Source of the DNA: Chrysoporthe austroafricana
Lineage: Eukaryota > Ascomycota > Sordariomycetes > Diaporthales > Cryphonectriaceae
Direction of reading: 5' to 3'
Assembly: GCA_001051155.2 (NCBI GenBank)
Contig: JYIP02000002.1
Span: 813,583 to 877,582 of the forward strand
DNA: 64,000 nucleotides
In this document: positions 32,641 to 43,073 of the stretch, in pieces
Layout of the letters: each line of letters starts with the position of its first letter
How positions within the stretch are numbered: position 1 is the stretch's first letter
The notes under the pieces: generated by a model
What the model was told of the DNA's origin: nothing
The model's input: only the letters and a program-made list of their open reading frames with translations
Database searches by the model: none
Program-made: the position numbers and the translations under genes

Positions 32641-33834
32641 GCCGTCGGACCCGGTATATTCCTGTGATCCGATTTCTCTTCCCCGAATTCCCCTCCTTAT
32701 TCTCGCTCTTCTTCTCAGCTGCCGCCTCTGGTATCCTCTCCCAACGTTGTCGTCCAGGAGCTGGTCCGGATTCCCAACGTGCTACAGAATTGAGCGCAGC
32801 ACAGGCGTGTCTCCGGAAGGGCGCGTCACTACCAGCACGGTCGTTTCTTGTCGCTGTAATCAACCGTCGCCGCAGGCGTTTGAACAGCTGGCACGTGGGT
32901 ATCTAGGCGTGAGGAGGAGGAGGCTTGTCGTTGGTAAGATGGCGGCTGGTTCGGCCGTTGGTTGAGACACAGCAATGGGAAGGGAAGGACGGGGAACGCG
33001 ACTGGAGGAAATCAACAAAAAATACGGAGAGCGTTGCAGTGTACTCGCAAGAGAGGCGATGAGTGGGCTTAAGGCTCCGGAGAAGGTTGGTTGCCCGCTG
33101 CGACGAGTCTCCAATTCGATGTTGCTGCTTCGTCACTATCGCCGTCGCTGTCACCCGGCTGTGGAAAGCACGGGCCAGCCACCGAGTGGAAGCTGAGCTT
33201 AGCTGAGCTAGGATGACAGCAGCCGTGGATATTACATAAGCTAGAAGCAACCTGATACTAGACCCACTTAAAACTTCATCAAACACCAGGTCTTGTCGCG
33301 GCAGATTCTCACCTCCTACTCCTCGCTGCTGGCCTCCCTACACCGACACGTTGAACAATGTGATACATCATTTCACAAGAGCCATCGGGTAAGTCATCTC
33401 AAGGCAAGTCAGTGCTTCATTCTCTTCTCCATTCCGGTCCCACGCAGCGCCTTCTACCGGCTACTCCCCGTCTTCCACCACGAGTCTTCTTCTGGAGGGC
33501 CTCTCACTCTCGGTGCGTTTTGCTTCGGGTCTGAGAGGAAGCTGGTCAGGTGACGTCTGTCACAGACATCAGCTGCAAGAACAAATACTACCGACTGGAC
33601 CATCATAGTCCTCGCCTGTGGATATCTTCTCCGACCCCGGCGAGGCTCCTAGAGCTCCTACAGATCACATAGTGAAGACAGCAGTGGCACCCACAGATGG
33701 CGGGTAAAGGGAAATCATTCCGTGTTGATCCTCCAGATACTCAAGTTGAATATAATGTCTTTACCCTATCTCACTCGAAATCGCCATTGGCCATGCTAAT
33801 CCAGCAGGGCCACTCGTGCTGCCCCTGTACGTGC
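32641..33834. other. Upstream region of VPS35, no gene seen
   Basis: About 1.2 kb between the VPS35 start and the 3' end of the luciferase-domain gene. Several short overlapping open frames, none protein-like. Confidence 0.55.
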
Positions 33835-34620
33835 TCAAGGAGCCTGGATCTCGGACACGTCAGCGCAGCAGAAGCTGGCTGTGCTGTTGACGATCTTCTT
33901 CCAGACCACTATCTCATCCTTATTGCGAGGAGCGTAGATGAGCGTGTAGTTCCAAGGCACCATCCCTCCTCCACTGAGTCGGTGCCGGCGCCCCCAACCC
34001 AGCTCGATCACCCTCTTTTGATCTACCAGGCTCAGCATCAGATGTGTGCTACCGTCTATTGGGTGAATATGGCACATCTCGCCCTGTGTCTGCCTCAGAA
34101 CCTTGGGCTTGGAGCTGTCTGGCATTGACCCGAACTGTCTCATCACCATTGCCGGAACTGGCCCCTCAAGCACCGACAACTGCATCTGCAGCACCTTCGG
34201 GTTCGCAGCGACCAGCGCGTCGAGATATCCGAACATGACCTCCTTGGTCGCACTGTTTGCCTGTTCTGTCACTTGTCTCTGCGGGACAACGAACCCCGGA
34301 ATCTGCGGTGGCTTATTGCCCGGCCGCCGGCGCAGAGCCTCGGGTTGTGACTGCGGCAGGTAGCTGGTCCGGTCGTGAAGGCCTGCCACCTTGTCGAGAT
34401 CGTAAGGTGCTGGAATCATCGTGTCCTTGCGGGACATGCGGGTCATTTCAAGCTGCTTGTACCAGCCCCAGAGCGTGTCGGGCATCCCGTGTGGCCCAAG
34501 AGCGACATACGACCGATAGTCTCGGTAGGCAATGATCCCGATCCCGAGGGCAAGCGTCCCGGCTGCGCTGAGGAGAGGTCGGGCCTTAAGGAAGGCTTCC
34601 AAGGAGTGCAGGGCTTCCAT
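33835..34620 (-). CDS. Luciferase-domain (DUF5519) protein, 261 aa
   Basis: No intron. One N-terminal membrane helix at about residues 17-33 followed by a lumenal or cytosolic domain. The C-terminal half carries the conserved core EMCHIHPIDGSTHLMLSL, IELGWGRRHRLSGG and WNYTLIYAPRNKDEI, diagnostic for the fungal/bacterial luciferase domain family (named for similarity to a dinoflagellate-type fold, not for proven light emission). The His pair in HIHP and the Arg-rich GWGRRH are probable active-site or structural residues. Function unknown. It sits downstream of VPS35 on the same strand but 1.2 kb away, so no link is implied. Confidence 0.85.
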   Translation of the reverse strand: MEALHSLEAFLKARPLLSAAGTLALGIGIIAYRDYRSYVALGPHGMPDTLWGWYKQLEMTRMSRKDTMIPAPYDLDKVAGLHDRTSYLPQSQPEALRRRPGNKPPQIPGFVVPQRQVTEQANSATKEVMFGYLDALVAANPKVLQMQLSVLEGPVPAMVMRQFGSMPDSSKPKVLRQTQGEMCHIHPIDGSTHLMLSLVDQKRVIELGWGRRHRLSGGGMVPWNYTLIYAPRNKDEIVVWKKIVNSTASFCCADVSEIQAP

Positions 34621-35832
34621 ATTGGTGGGCTAATGCTTGTAGATGCTTGAGATTCGGCGAGTTGTCGACTTCGGAGCCTACCACTTTCTGGGAGCGATTG
34701 GAATTTAGAAAGCAAAGCGTCTCTTGTGTGTTAAATTCAACAAACCTAATCAGCGAGTTGAGAAGTCCTCCGCACTGGCCGCTGAAGGCATGAGAAACTC
34801 AACGAGGAGAGTTGGTGTCCTTAAATATTCAAAGTTTTGTGTGCAATGGTAGCTAGCTCGCAACGCCGAGCTAATACAAACATTTGTGCTTCTCCAACGC
34901 TGACATGATGGCGCCGAGACAGTAGGTGCGAGTAGACAAACCATAATAGACATATCGCCGAGCAAGTCGCACGGCGACGCTGCCGTGTGCTAGTGTCAGC
35001 AGCTCTGTTGCACAGCAGCCTTAGCTCGTAGAATAAGCTCAGCCTTGCCTCTTAGCTCGGTGTCGTCTCGTATGTCCGAGAGGATACGGCAGCACACCGA
35101 CCGTCATCCTCCGTGTCACGTCCCCCGCGTCGGAGATCCACTCGGCCCCAAGACCGCCGCTACTGAGGGCCTTCGGCTCGGCCTTAGCTGGCTGGTCAGC
35201 GTTGTCCCCGGAAGCCTCTCTAGACCGGCGATCTCGGGCTGTCGCGCAGGCGGTTGCAGCGCATTGAGCTGCCAAGCTCCTCCAATATCTTCCGAGCTTG
35301 CAAGGCCAGTAGCCTATCAACCCCCCTTCTGGCCCCTCTCTGTCTTTAAGTTCTCCCCATTTCTGGTTGATAAGCTTTGGGTTACAAGCCATTAATTTTG
35401 CAGACTGGAGGCGCGAGTAACTCCCGGGCCGTATCCTCTCGAAAATGAGCTACGGTAGTCTTTGATTGTTTATTGTGTTGCAGAAAATCAGGCCATGGGC
35501 GCATAGTATGTTGGCTGGGTCGGACCATACCATAGAAGTAGAAGCGCGGTGCGGAATAGTCAGCAAACCTTACCAATCTAGTTGTGGGCCGAGGGCAAAA
35601 GTATGGCCGGCCTCGCAGTGATTATCAATGGAAAACTGAGGTGCATGATCTCATCATGAGAGGGCATTCAGTATATGAATGTCACGAACGTTTGATAATA
35701 TTTGAGATACGCACAGCTCAAGCTAATATCAATAGAAATATCACTTGCACTGGTTTTTTGGTTTGAAACCCTAAAAGATACAACAGTCTAGATCAGAGAC
35801 AGATAACTTCATCACACTCCCGACCTCAATCA
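34621..35832. other. Divergent intergenic region, no gene seen
   Basis: About 1.2 kb between divergent genes. Two opposite open frames at 35039-35395 overlap each other antisense and have no homology I recognise, so both are probably chance. Confidence 0.5.
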
Positions 35833-36396
35833 ATGATGTTGGACTCCGGCCCCGTCCAGTCCGCCATCATATGGCCATCCAAATTCAAACCCGGCACCAC
35901 CGACAACTTCGTCTCCAACGAGCGCATCGCCAAGGACATCACAGCCGCTCAGATCTGGGCGTTACTAAACGATATCACGAAGTGGGAATCATACTACAAG
36001 AACTGCCAACAGATCACACCGCCTGAATCCGGGCCCATGCTGAAGAAGGGGGACGGATTTAAGTTCAGCACCTTCGGCTTTCCGCCCCTGGACTGCTCTG
36101 TCGAAGAGTCGGTGGCCCCGGAGAAGGGGACGCCCGGCCGACTTGCCTGGCTGGCGGATGCGAACGGCCTACAGGTCTATCATGCGTGGCTTGTGGAAGA
36201 CCTGGACGGCGGTAGGGTCAGGATCTTGACGCAGGAGAGCCAAATCGGCAGAGTGTTTGCTGAGATGAGCGAGGACAAGCCGAACGTGATGTTGCTGGGC
36301 CACCAGGACTGGCTGGACGGGCTGGTGAAGACTGCCCGGGGACAGATGGTCGACAAGACGAACCTGGGGAGCGTTGGAAAGTGGGAACGGAGCTGA
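35833..36396 (+). CDS. SRPBCC (START-like/polyketide cyclase) family protein, 187 aa
   Basis: No intron; first of two adjacent ATGs taken. The sequence has the SRPBCC pattern: an N-terminal strand, then ITAAQIWALLNDITKWESYY (the alpha1-alpha2 region after strand 1), a strand-rich middle with GDGFKFSTFGFPPLDCSVEE and GRLAWLADANGLQVYHAWLVEDLDGGRVRILTQES, and a long C-terminal amphipathic helix (GHQDWLDGLVKTARGQM). Such proteins bind hydrophobic ligands in a helix-grip pocket; ligand and reaction cannot be predicted. Only about 230 bases separate it from the TenA-like gene on the same strand. Confidence 0.78.
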   Translation: MMLDSGPVQSAIIWPSKFKPGTTDNFVSNERIAKDITAAQIWALLNDITKWESYYKNCQQITPPESGPMLKKGDGFKFSTFGFPPLDCSVEESVAPEKGTPGRLAWLADANGLQVYHAWLVEDLDGGRVRILTQESQIGRVFAEMSEDKPNVMLLGHQDWLDGLVKTARGQMVDKTNLGSVGKWERS

Positions 36397-36630
36397 GCCG
36401 GCGCAGGCTTTCAGCTATCATCATCTTGTTTTAAAAGAAAAAAAAATGAAAAAAAAATAATAGGGTTCGGGTCGAGTAATATTGATCGCGTAAGCACGAC
36501 GTCACTGGATAAGTTCTTTGACCGACAAGCTGGAAATTCTTCAAGCTTCAGCGAGCGTTCGATAAATCGAGATGATTTCCCGATACATTCATGGACACAT
36601 TAGAAGCAGCCGCTAATTAGTATTCATATC

Positions 36631-37449
36631 ATGACCCCAGCGTCGGATTGGTCTCTCACCACTCACCTCCTATCACTTGACAAACCGGCCTTCGAAGCTG
36701 CAACCCAGGCCCCTTTCCTGCTGGCGGCCAGAGAGGGGCGCATCAATCATAAGGTCCTAGGAAAGTGGCTGGCAAACGACAGGCTCTACATTCATGCATA
36801 TATCCGGGCAGTAGGCCGGACCCTAGCCGTCATCGACCTACCCCAGACAACCCCGGACACACAGACCGAAGCGGCGCCCGAGACGCAGCTCATCGACTGG
36901 CTGTTCCAATCGCTCGCTGGTCTTCGCCGGGAAGAGCGCTTCTTCATCGATGTCGTCCGAAGGTACGGCATCGCCATCAACCTCGAGACGGAGGCCGTGA
37001 CGAAAGGAGGGCGGGAAACACGACAGGTCTTGGACAACGCAAAGCTACCAGGATTGGTGCTGTTCGAAAGGCTGTTCGGCTCAGTCCACCCCGCTGCGGC
37101 GGCCGACGAAAGCCTGGCTCTCCCGTGGCTGGAGGCTGCGGTGGTGTTTTGGGGCACCGAGAAGGTCTACTTAGAGGCGTGGATGTGGGCCAAATCTAAC
37201 CAGAGAGAAAGGGCCGACGGGTCCCAGGATGCGGATGGAGGTGCGTTGCGAAAGGAGTTCATACCAAACTGGGCCAACAAGGGCTTTGCGGATTTCGTGC
37301 AACAGCTATCGCGGATCATCGACCGTGCTGTGTCGGAGGCTGTCGATGCCCTGGGGGGTGGCCTCAAGGCTTCCCTAGCCAAGAGGACTGAAAAGGTGTG
37401 GAGGGAGCTGCTTGCAGCCGAGGGAGCATTCTGGCCAGATGTTGAGTAA
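36631..37449 (+). CDS. TenA/THI-4 (heme oxygenase-like fold) family protein, 272 aa
   Basis: No intron; ATG at 36631. Start with TTHLLSLDKPAFEAATQAPFLLAAREGRINHKVLGKWLANDRLYIHAYIRAVG corresponds to the first helices of TENA/THI-4 proteins (the FLxxxxxGxxxxxxFxxWLxQDxxY pattern). Later AVVFWGTEKVYLEAW resembles the WAxExxYxxxW helix that carries the catalytic Glu of TenA. The catalytic Cys of classical aminopyrimidine aminohydrolases is not apparent, so this may be the TenA_E type or an enzyme of a different activity. Cytosolic. All-helical throughout. Thiamine salvage is a possibility, not established. Confidence 0.8.
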   Translation: MTPASDWSLTTHLLSLDKPAFEAATQAPFLLAAREGRINHKVLGKWLANDRLYIHAYIRAVGRTLAVIDLPQTTPDTQTEAAPETQLIDWLFQSLAGLRREERFFIDVVRRYGIAINLETEAVTKGGRETRQVLDNAKLPGLVLFERLFGSVHPAAAADESLALPWLEAAVVFWGTEKVYLEAWMWAKSNQRERADGSQDADGGALRKEFIPNWANKGFADFVQQLSRIIDRAVSEAVDALGGGLKASLAKRTEKVWRELLAAEGAFWPDVE

Positions 37450-38181
37450 GATAATGTATCTGCGCTCAGGTCTCTTTCATTCTCAAGCCTATACATGAGC
37501 CTACCTGATGTCTTGGTCTTATATAAATATTCTACTACTTTAAAGGGTGGAGAAGAGTCCGGTCGGTTGTTGGTATCTAAGCACAGTGCAAGTAATAGCA
37601 AGAGAAGGATGTTTATCTCCTCAGTAGTTGCTTTGAATTTTTTAGGAACGTATCACGGGTTTCGGAAGAACCAATCTCTGAACACCGTGCTTATTCTGGG
37701 TCTGGGAGCAAGTCCTTCAGACCAGGCAACAACAACTATAAGAAAAGTATCGTCAGATTGACCATGTTACGTCTAAATCCTCAAGCCATTGTTTCAAACG
37801 CTGAAGGGAAGGAAAACTTTGAATGCTCTCCATTCCGATTGCAATCTATACTTCGCTGTCGGAACGTTCCTGAGAATGACGCCATAATTTTGACAACGCT
37901 TAACCTACATCACCCCAGAATACCGTATTGGAACATCCTTCCTTCGTAGGGCCCACAAAAGCGGCGCAGGCATTACTAATTCTTTATATAAATACCTAGG
38001 TAGTGATTTCATGTGATCGACATGAGTGTTGAGTATCCATACTATAAGAGTGGGCTGCCTATGGTATAGGGAGGTCCTGCGCATCTTTCCGGTCTACAGT
38101 TAGAATCGCTCATTTTAACGTTTGAGACCATTGTATATCGACGATACCACTAATTCAGCTATACACACCACCCAAACCAAG
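37450..38181. other. Intergenic, no gene seen
   Basis: About 730 bases between same-strand genes, AT-rich. Should hold the terminator of the TenA-like gene and the promoter of the flavin oxidoreductase. Confidence 0.55.
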
Positions 38182-39656
38182 ATGGTACCCACACGATTCG
38201 AAGCCGAGGATGTCGATCCGTCTCCCCTCAGCCAACCCTTAAAGTTCGAGTTCAGCGGGCTCACAGCTAAGAATCGTTTTATGAAGGCGGCTATGACGGA
38301 ACGTCTCTCCACGTGGGACCCGAAGATACTTGAGAAGCGCGGCATCCCGACGCCCGAGCTAATTAACGTGTACCGGCGCTGGGGCGAGGGCGGCTTCGGA
38401 GTGATCCTGTCCGGTAATGTCATGATCGAGTATGACCACCTGGAGGCAACCGGGAACCCCATCATACCATATGGAGAGCCCTTCGAGGGCAAGAGGTTTG
38501 AGGCCTTCAAGGCGATGGCCGCCGCGGCCAAGAAGGAGGGTTCGATCTTCGTGGCGCAGGTTTCGCACCCGGGACGGCAGGTCGCAGAGAGCATCCAGCC
38601 GCATCCCATCTCCGCGAGTGACGTCCAGCTCGATGGAACGGCCATGGGTAGGAAGTTTGCTAAGCCGCGGCCGATGGAGAAGAAGGACATCGAACGTGTC
38701 GTGGAGGGATTTGCGCATGCAGCCGAATATGCGCACAAGGCGGGCTTCGATGGAGTGCAGCTTCACGCGGCACAGTACGTGTTTTCTTGACGAATTTTCC
38801 AGGTGCATGAGGTACGAGCTGATATTCCTTACAAGCGGCTATCTGCTTGCCCAGTTCCTTGCTCCAACAACCAACAAGCGTACGGATGGATACGGAGGTT
38901 CACTGCTGAACCGAGCACGCATCATCCTGGAGATCGCGAATGCCATCAAGGCGCGTGTCAACGACGAGAAATTCAGCCTCGGCATCAAGATCAACAGTGT
39001 TGAATTTCAAAAGGGCGGATTCACTCCCGAAGACTGCGCCGATTTGTGCGAGGAGCTGGAGAAGTACGGGTTCGACTACGTCGAGCTTTCTGGAGGGACC
39101 TATGAGCAGATAGCTTTCCAACACAAGAGGGAGTCATCCAAGAAGCGAGAAGCTTTCTTCCTTGAATTTGCCGACATGATTGCCCCACGGCTCAGGAAGA
39201 CCAAGACATACGTTGCCGGCGGCCTAAGGACTGCCAGTGCGATGGTGAAGGCGTTGGACAGTGTCGACGGTGTCTCACTGGGAAGGCCAACCACCCACGA
39301 ATTCGACCTGCCAAAGAAAATTCTAGAAGGCAAGGTGAAGAGTGCTATACATTACAAGCTAGACGAGCAGGATTTTGGTATTACCAGCGTGGCTGCGGGT
39401 GCCCAGTAAGTCTGCTGTCCTTCTTGACAATCTAATTATTGTATGGAACAGCCACTAACAAATTATTAGGATTCGCTTGGTTGGACAGGATAAAGAGCCC
39501 CTCGACTTGTCTCAAGATAATCACAAGGACGCTTTCATGAAGTCGATGCAGCAATGGTCTGAAATGATGGCCAACGATAAGGACGGATCGAAGTATGGAT
39601 TTGCTGACATCGAGGGGGTTGAACTTCAGCCTTTCGGTACACCCTACATGGTATAA
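38182..39656 (+). CDS. Old yellow enzyme-type NADH:flavin oxidoreductase, 449 aa, 3 exons
   Basis: Exons 38182-38774, 38836-39405 and 39470-39656; introns of 61 and 64 bp restore HAAHGYLLAQFLAP and GAQIRLVG at the junctions. FMN-dependent TIM-barrel enzyme that reduces activated C=C bonds or quinones with NAD(P)H. Motifs: NRFMKAAMTE for the first strand, SGNVMIEYDHLE, QVSHPGRQ, the substrate-binding HAAHGYLLAQFLAP, NKRTDGYGGSLLNRARI and the FMN-phosphate binding GVSLGRPTTHEFDL. The arrangement matches the bacterial-like NADH oxidase (YqjM/BaiH-type) class common in filamentous fungi rather than classical yeast OYE. The third exon encodes an extra ~62-residue C-terminal tail. Substrate unknown. 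Confidence 0.9.
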
Positions 39657-39941
39657 ATTGTTAAGACGCTATTAGAGGTAGCTGGCGATTGCGAAGACCG
39701 ATGCTGAATTTATTTCATGCACGAGTGGACCAAGGATAATCGCAGCCCGCAAGTCAGTAAGAGTACCATTAACGAAGAACAATTCCAATTGTGACCATTT
39801 ATCTCGGCGAATAAGTTACGTACAGTGCCGTAGATTTCTGATGAGTAGTACAACCGGAATCAACTGGACCACAAGATGAGTACAATCTCAGCCCTTAGTG
39901 CCGAAAAGACCCAGACTCGACCCGCTCGCCCGCTTAGTGCC

Positions 39942-41493
39942 TCACACCTGCTGCTCGTTCACGAACAAACCAGCCATGCCCATACCCGTGCCGATGCACA
40001 TACTCGTCAGCAAGGTCTTCTTGCCCGTGCGCCGACACTCACTCAAACCAGTAACGATCTGTCGTGCACCAGTAGCGCCCAGGGGGTGGCCAAGTGCAAT
40101 GGCGCCACCCTTAGGGTTCAGCTTGGCCCAGTCCAGGCCCAGCTTGTCACGGCAGTAGACAGCCATGGAGGCGAAGGCTTCGTTGATTTCAACGACATCG
40201 ACATCGTTGAGAGTCAGGCCGTGCTTTGACAGCAATTTAGGAATGGCGATGCTGGGTCCAATGCCCATGATACGGGGGGCCAGGCCAGCGACGGTGGAGC
40301 CGACGTATTTGGCCATGATGGGCTGGCCGAGCCGGATGGCGGTAGAGCGCTTCATCAAGAGGACGGCAGCGGCTGCAAATCCAGACATTAGCCACGCCCA
40401 CGCAAATGACAAGCAGGGCCCAGCGACAGTCTACAATGCAAATTACGTACCTCCATCGGTGACCTGGCTGGCATTGCCACCAGTAGTGGTAAGGCCCCAC
40501 TGAGGAAAGGCAGCCCTGATCTTACCCAGACCTTCAGGGGTTGTGCCTGGCCTGATGCCCTCGTCTCTGGTCAGAATAACCTCCTTGACCTCGCCATCTG
40601 GGCCCTTGACCTTTGTCCTGATGGGGACAATCTCGTCGTCGAACCAGCCCTGGTTCTGCGCCTGTTCGGCCCTCTGGAAACTCTCAGCAGCAAACTTGTC
40701 CATCTCCTCTCTCGTGATGCCAAAGTCGCGGCTGACGTTTTCGCTAGTCCAGCCCATGGGCTCCATGCAGTCGACAGATTCCTGGCTCTGGGAAACGACA
40801 TCGTCGTCGAAGGGCTTCTCGAGGGCATCGCCACCAGCGGTCATGGATTCTGCGCCGATCGCTATGCCGATGTCAATATTACCGGCGGAGATCTGATTGG
40901 CAATGTCGGCGGTGGCCTTGAGGCCAGAGGAGCAGAAGCGATTCACGGACGAGGCACCGGCGGTGTTCGGAAAGCCTGCGGCAAGGGAAGCGGCGCGGAC
41001 CTTGTATGCTGCCTTGCCATCGGAGACCTGTTGCACGACTCGGTGTTAGCTACATGGCGAGGATGGAGGAGCGCAGAGCATATGGGAACACGGGGTGGCG
41101 GTGGTGGTAGGATATGATGAGAGCGTACGTTGCCAAGGCAGATGTCCTCAACAAGAGCAGGATCTAAGCCGGATCGCTCGTTTACTTCCTTCAGCAGCGC
41201 ATAGATCATGTACTCGAGGCTGGTGTCCTTGAAGCCACCCTTCTTTGCTTTTGTAAGGGGCGTCCGGATGGCGAGAGTGATGACGATGTCGTCGGCATTT
41301 TTGGATGTTCTGAGAAGGGGGAAGAAGTTGATATTAGCCACGAATCGTCACGCCTTGCCCTGTCCATTCCGTTGCAGTTCAGACCGTTCCCCCTGTCCTC
41401 CTTCTTTCATGGATCGGACCCTACTCACAGCGAGGCCAGAGAGCTTCCCGGGGTAAGGTGCTTCAGGATCGATCCCAATCGTTCGACGGCCAT
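39942..41493 (-). CDS. Peroxisomal 3-ketoacyl-CoA thiolase, 417 aa, 4 exons
   Basis: Exons 41493-41429, 41309-41129, 41027-40451 and 40372-39942; introns of 119, 101 and 78 bp. Catalyses the last step of fatty-acid beta-oxidation. The first exon encodes the N-terminal PTS2 signal RLGSILKHL (residues 5-13), matching R-L-x5-H-L for Pex7-dependent import. All three catalytic residues are present: Cys114 in NRFCSSGLKA, His370 in GHPLGATGARQ and Cys400 in TSMCIGTGMGMA. Length is normal for POT1/KAT1-type enzymes. Within exon 1 a longer Ser-rich frame starting at 41602 runs in a different reading frame and is not the start. A CCGAGG hexamer about 190 bases upstream suggests fatty-acid regulation. 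Confidence 0.95.
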
Positions 41494-43073
41494 CTTGTTC
41501 CAGTTCTTGTTCAGCCAGCCGAGATGGAGTTGTAAGGCGGAAAGGAGAAGAGCAGAAAGGATTGGAGAGCACAGAAGAAGAGGAAGAAGAAGAAGAAGAC
41601 ATCGTGAGGAGGCCGGGTGAGATGGTCGACGTGGTGTGGTAGAAACAGTAGCCAAGTGCCGTGGACCGTGGACCGTGGGCCGAGGCTCAATCGCTGCAGG
41701 ACAACCTTAACCGTCCAATGCCTGTGGCACCTGCTGGTTGCTAAACTCCCCGCGGGGCAGTTGTACCCCGACCCACCGATCCGTCCCATCGCGCCGGGGG
41801 CAAACCTTCTACCGACCGACATCCATCTTGGATTAAGCTACCCTAACTAACCCCTTGCTTACGTAAGTACATGTGGCCTCGACCAGTAAGGCAGGCGTCA
41901 GATATATCGCTCCAGGCACACTAAGCCTTGGGAGATATTAGCTTTGCGTCTCTCTCAGGGGCTCATGCCTTGTCTGTTCGAATTTCAAAGACCAGACGGT
42001 GTATAAGCCTGGATGCTAAGGTATCTTTCAACGTAATAGGCCACAGTCTATCTAGGCAGTTGGATCTATTAAGCCCATTCTGGTACATGTGGACCGGCTG
42101 CAGCCTCCCGAGTGTAAAGAGGTCTCACAGAACCGCGCCGGCACCTACTCGGTACCTTGCATGTAGGGCGGAGATTCTGTGGTTGTGGCTGGTTACAGCA
42201 CAGCAGGTTTCTGTTTCACCCGTGAAGTATCTTCAGCCTTCGTTCGTAGAAGATGTTGTCGAATAGGCAACCCCCTGTGAGAACACAAACATCAATCAAG
42301 CACCTTGATAGAAAACTAAAATTATGGCATGAGAAATCGAGAAGTGACGATTTCCGTCACGATGGGAAATGCGGGTCTTTCACTGCTCGCGAAGTCAGTC
42401 TGAGACTTTTCGAAACAGTAACAACAACCTTGGAATCCAAATGTAAGAATACTCGTGGATGGGAAAAGTCGCAGTGATGTTTGATAGTATGATATATTTA
42501 AGTAGAGGTAGACCTGCATGCATTCTTGAATTGGAAGCCACAGTCACCACATGTAGCTTTTTTTCTCTTAGTTCTGCCAGAACGGTGAACCCCATTGGTT
42601 GTTGCTTAAGTACCTAGGTACTTCAAGGTGGAATACGGTCTGGAACCCAGACATCTGAGAACAACCGCCCTGGATCCTAGAATCGCCTGCCTGCAGCAAA
42701 CAGACAATCCCCGAACTTGACCATCAGCTGCGGTGCTTCCTCTTTCAAAAAAAAAAACACAACAACACCAGTTCAGAGATTGCACCATCTCCTGCCATCC
42801 AACAACCAGATCATCATTGATCTTCTGCGTTAACCAGGCCCTCACGTCAACACCAACAGCCAGACCACCACCAATACTTTGCAGCATTCAACCTGCGTGG
42901 AGCTTTCATCCATCCAGCCTTCAACTATTAAGCAAAGCTTCGGACCTCGACCACTACAACTTGCTGTCCCTTCAGCACCTTCATTTGACGAAACGGTGGC
43001 TCACCATCCTCACACCACGACCGTCTGTCTTGTACCGCTACTTACGACCTCGCTGTCAAACTCAAGCAGCAAC
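41494..43073. other. Divergent intergenic region
   Basis: About 1.6 kb between the thiolase and the CCCH-protein gene. Includes a short tandem repeat of gtggacc (41661-41678) and, just before 43074, a CA/CT-rich leader. No gene seen. Confidence 0.55.
41680..41685. promoter_or_regulatory. CCGAGG hexamer (FarA/FarB-type), 5' of thiolase
   Basis: Reads CCTCGG on the thiolase strand, about 190 bases upstream of its ATG. FarA/FarB control beta-oxidation genes through this core in Aspergillus. Confidence 0.35.

Noticed and set aside
33697..34128. + strand ORF of 143 codons
   Set aside because: Antisense shadow of the luciferase-domain gene.
35039..35395. Pair of opposite overlapping ORFs of about 117 codons
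   Set aside because: Mutually antisense in GC-rich sequence, no family features; probably chance open frames.
38432..39409. Long + strand ORF spanning both sides of the OYE intron
   Set aside because: Its first part is out of frame with the OYE motifs; the spliced model restores them all.
41348..41655. Ser-rich minus-strand ORF starting at 41602 as thiolase start
   Set aside because: Different frame from the PTS2 exon; the (TCT)n run is a simple repeat in the leader.
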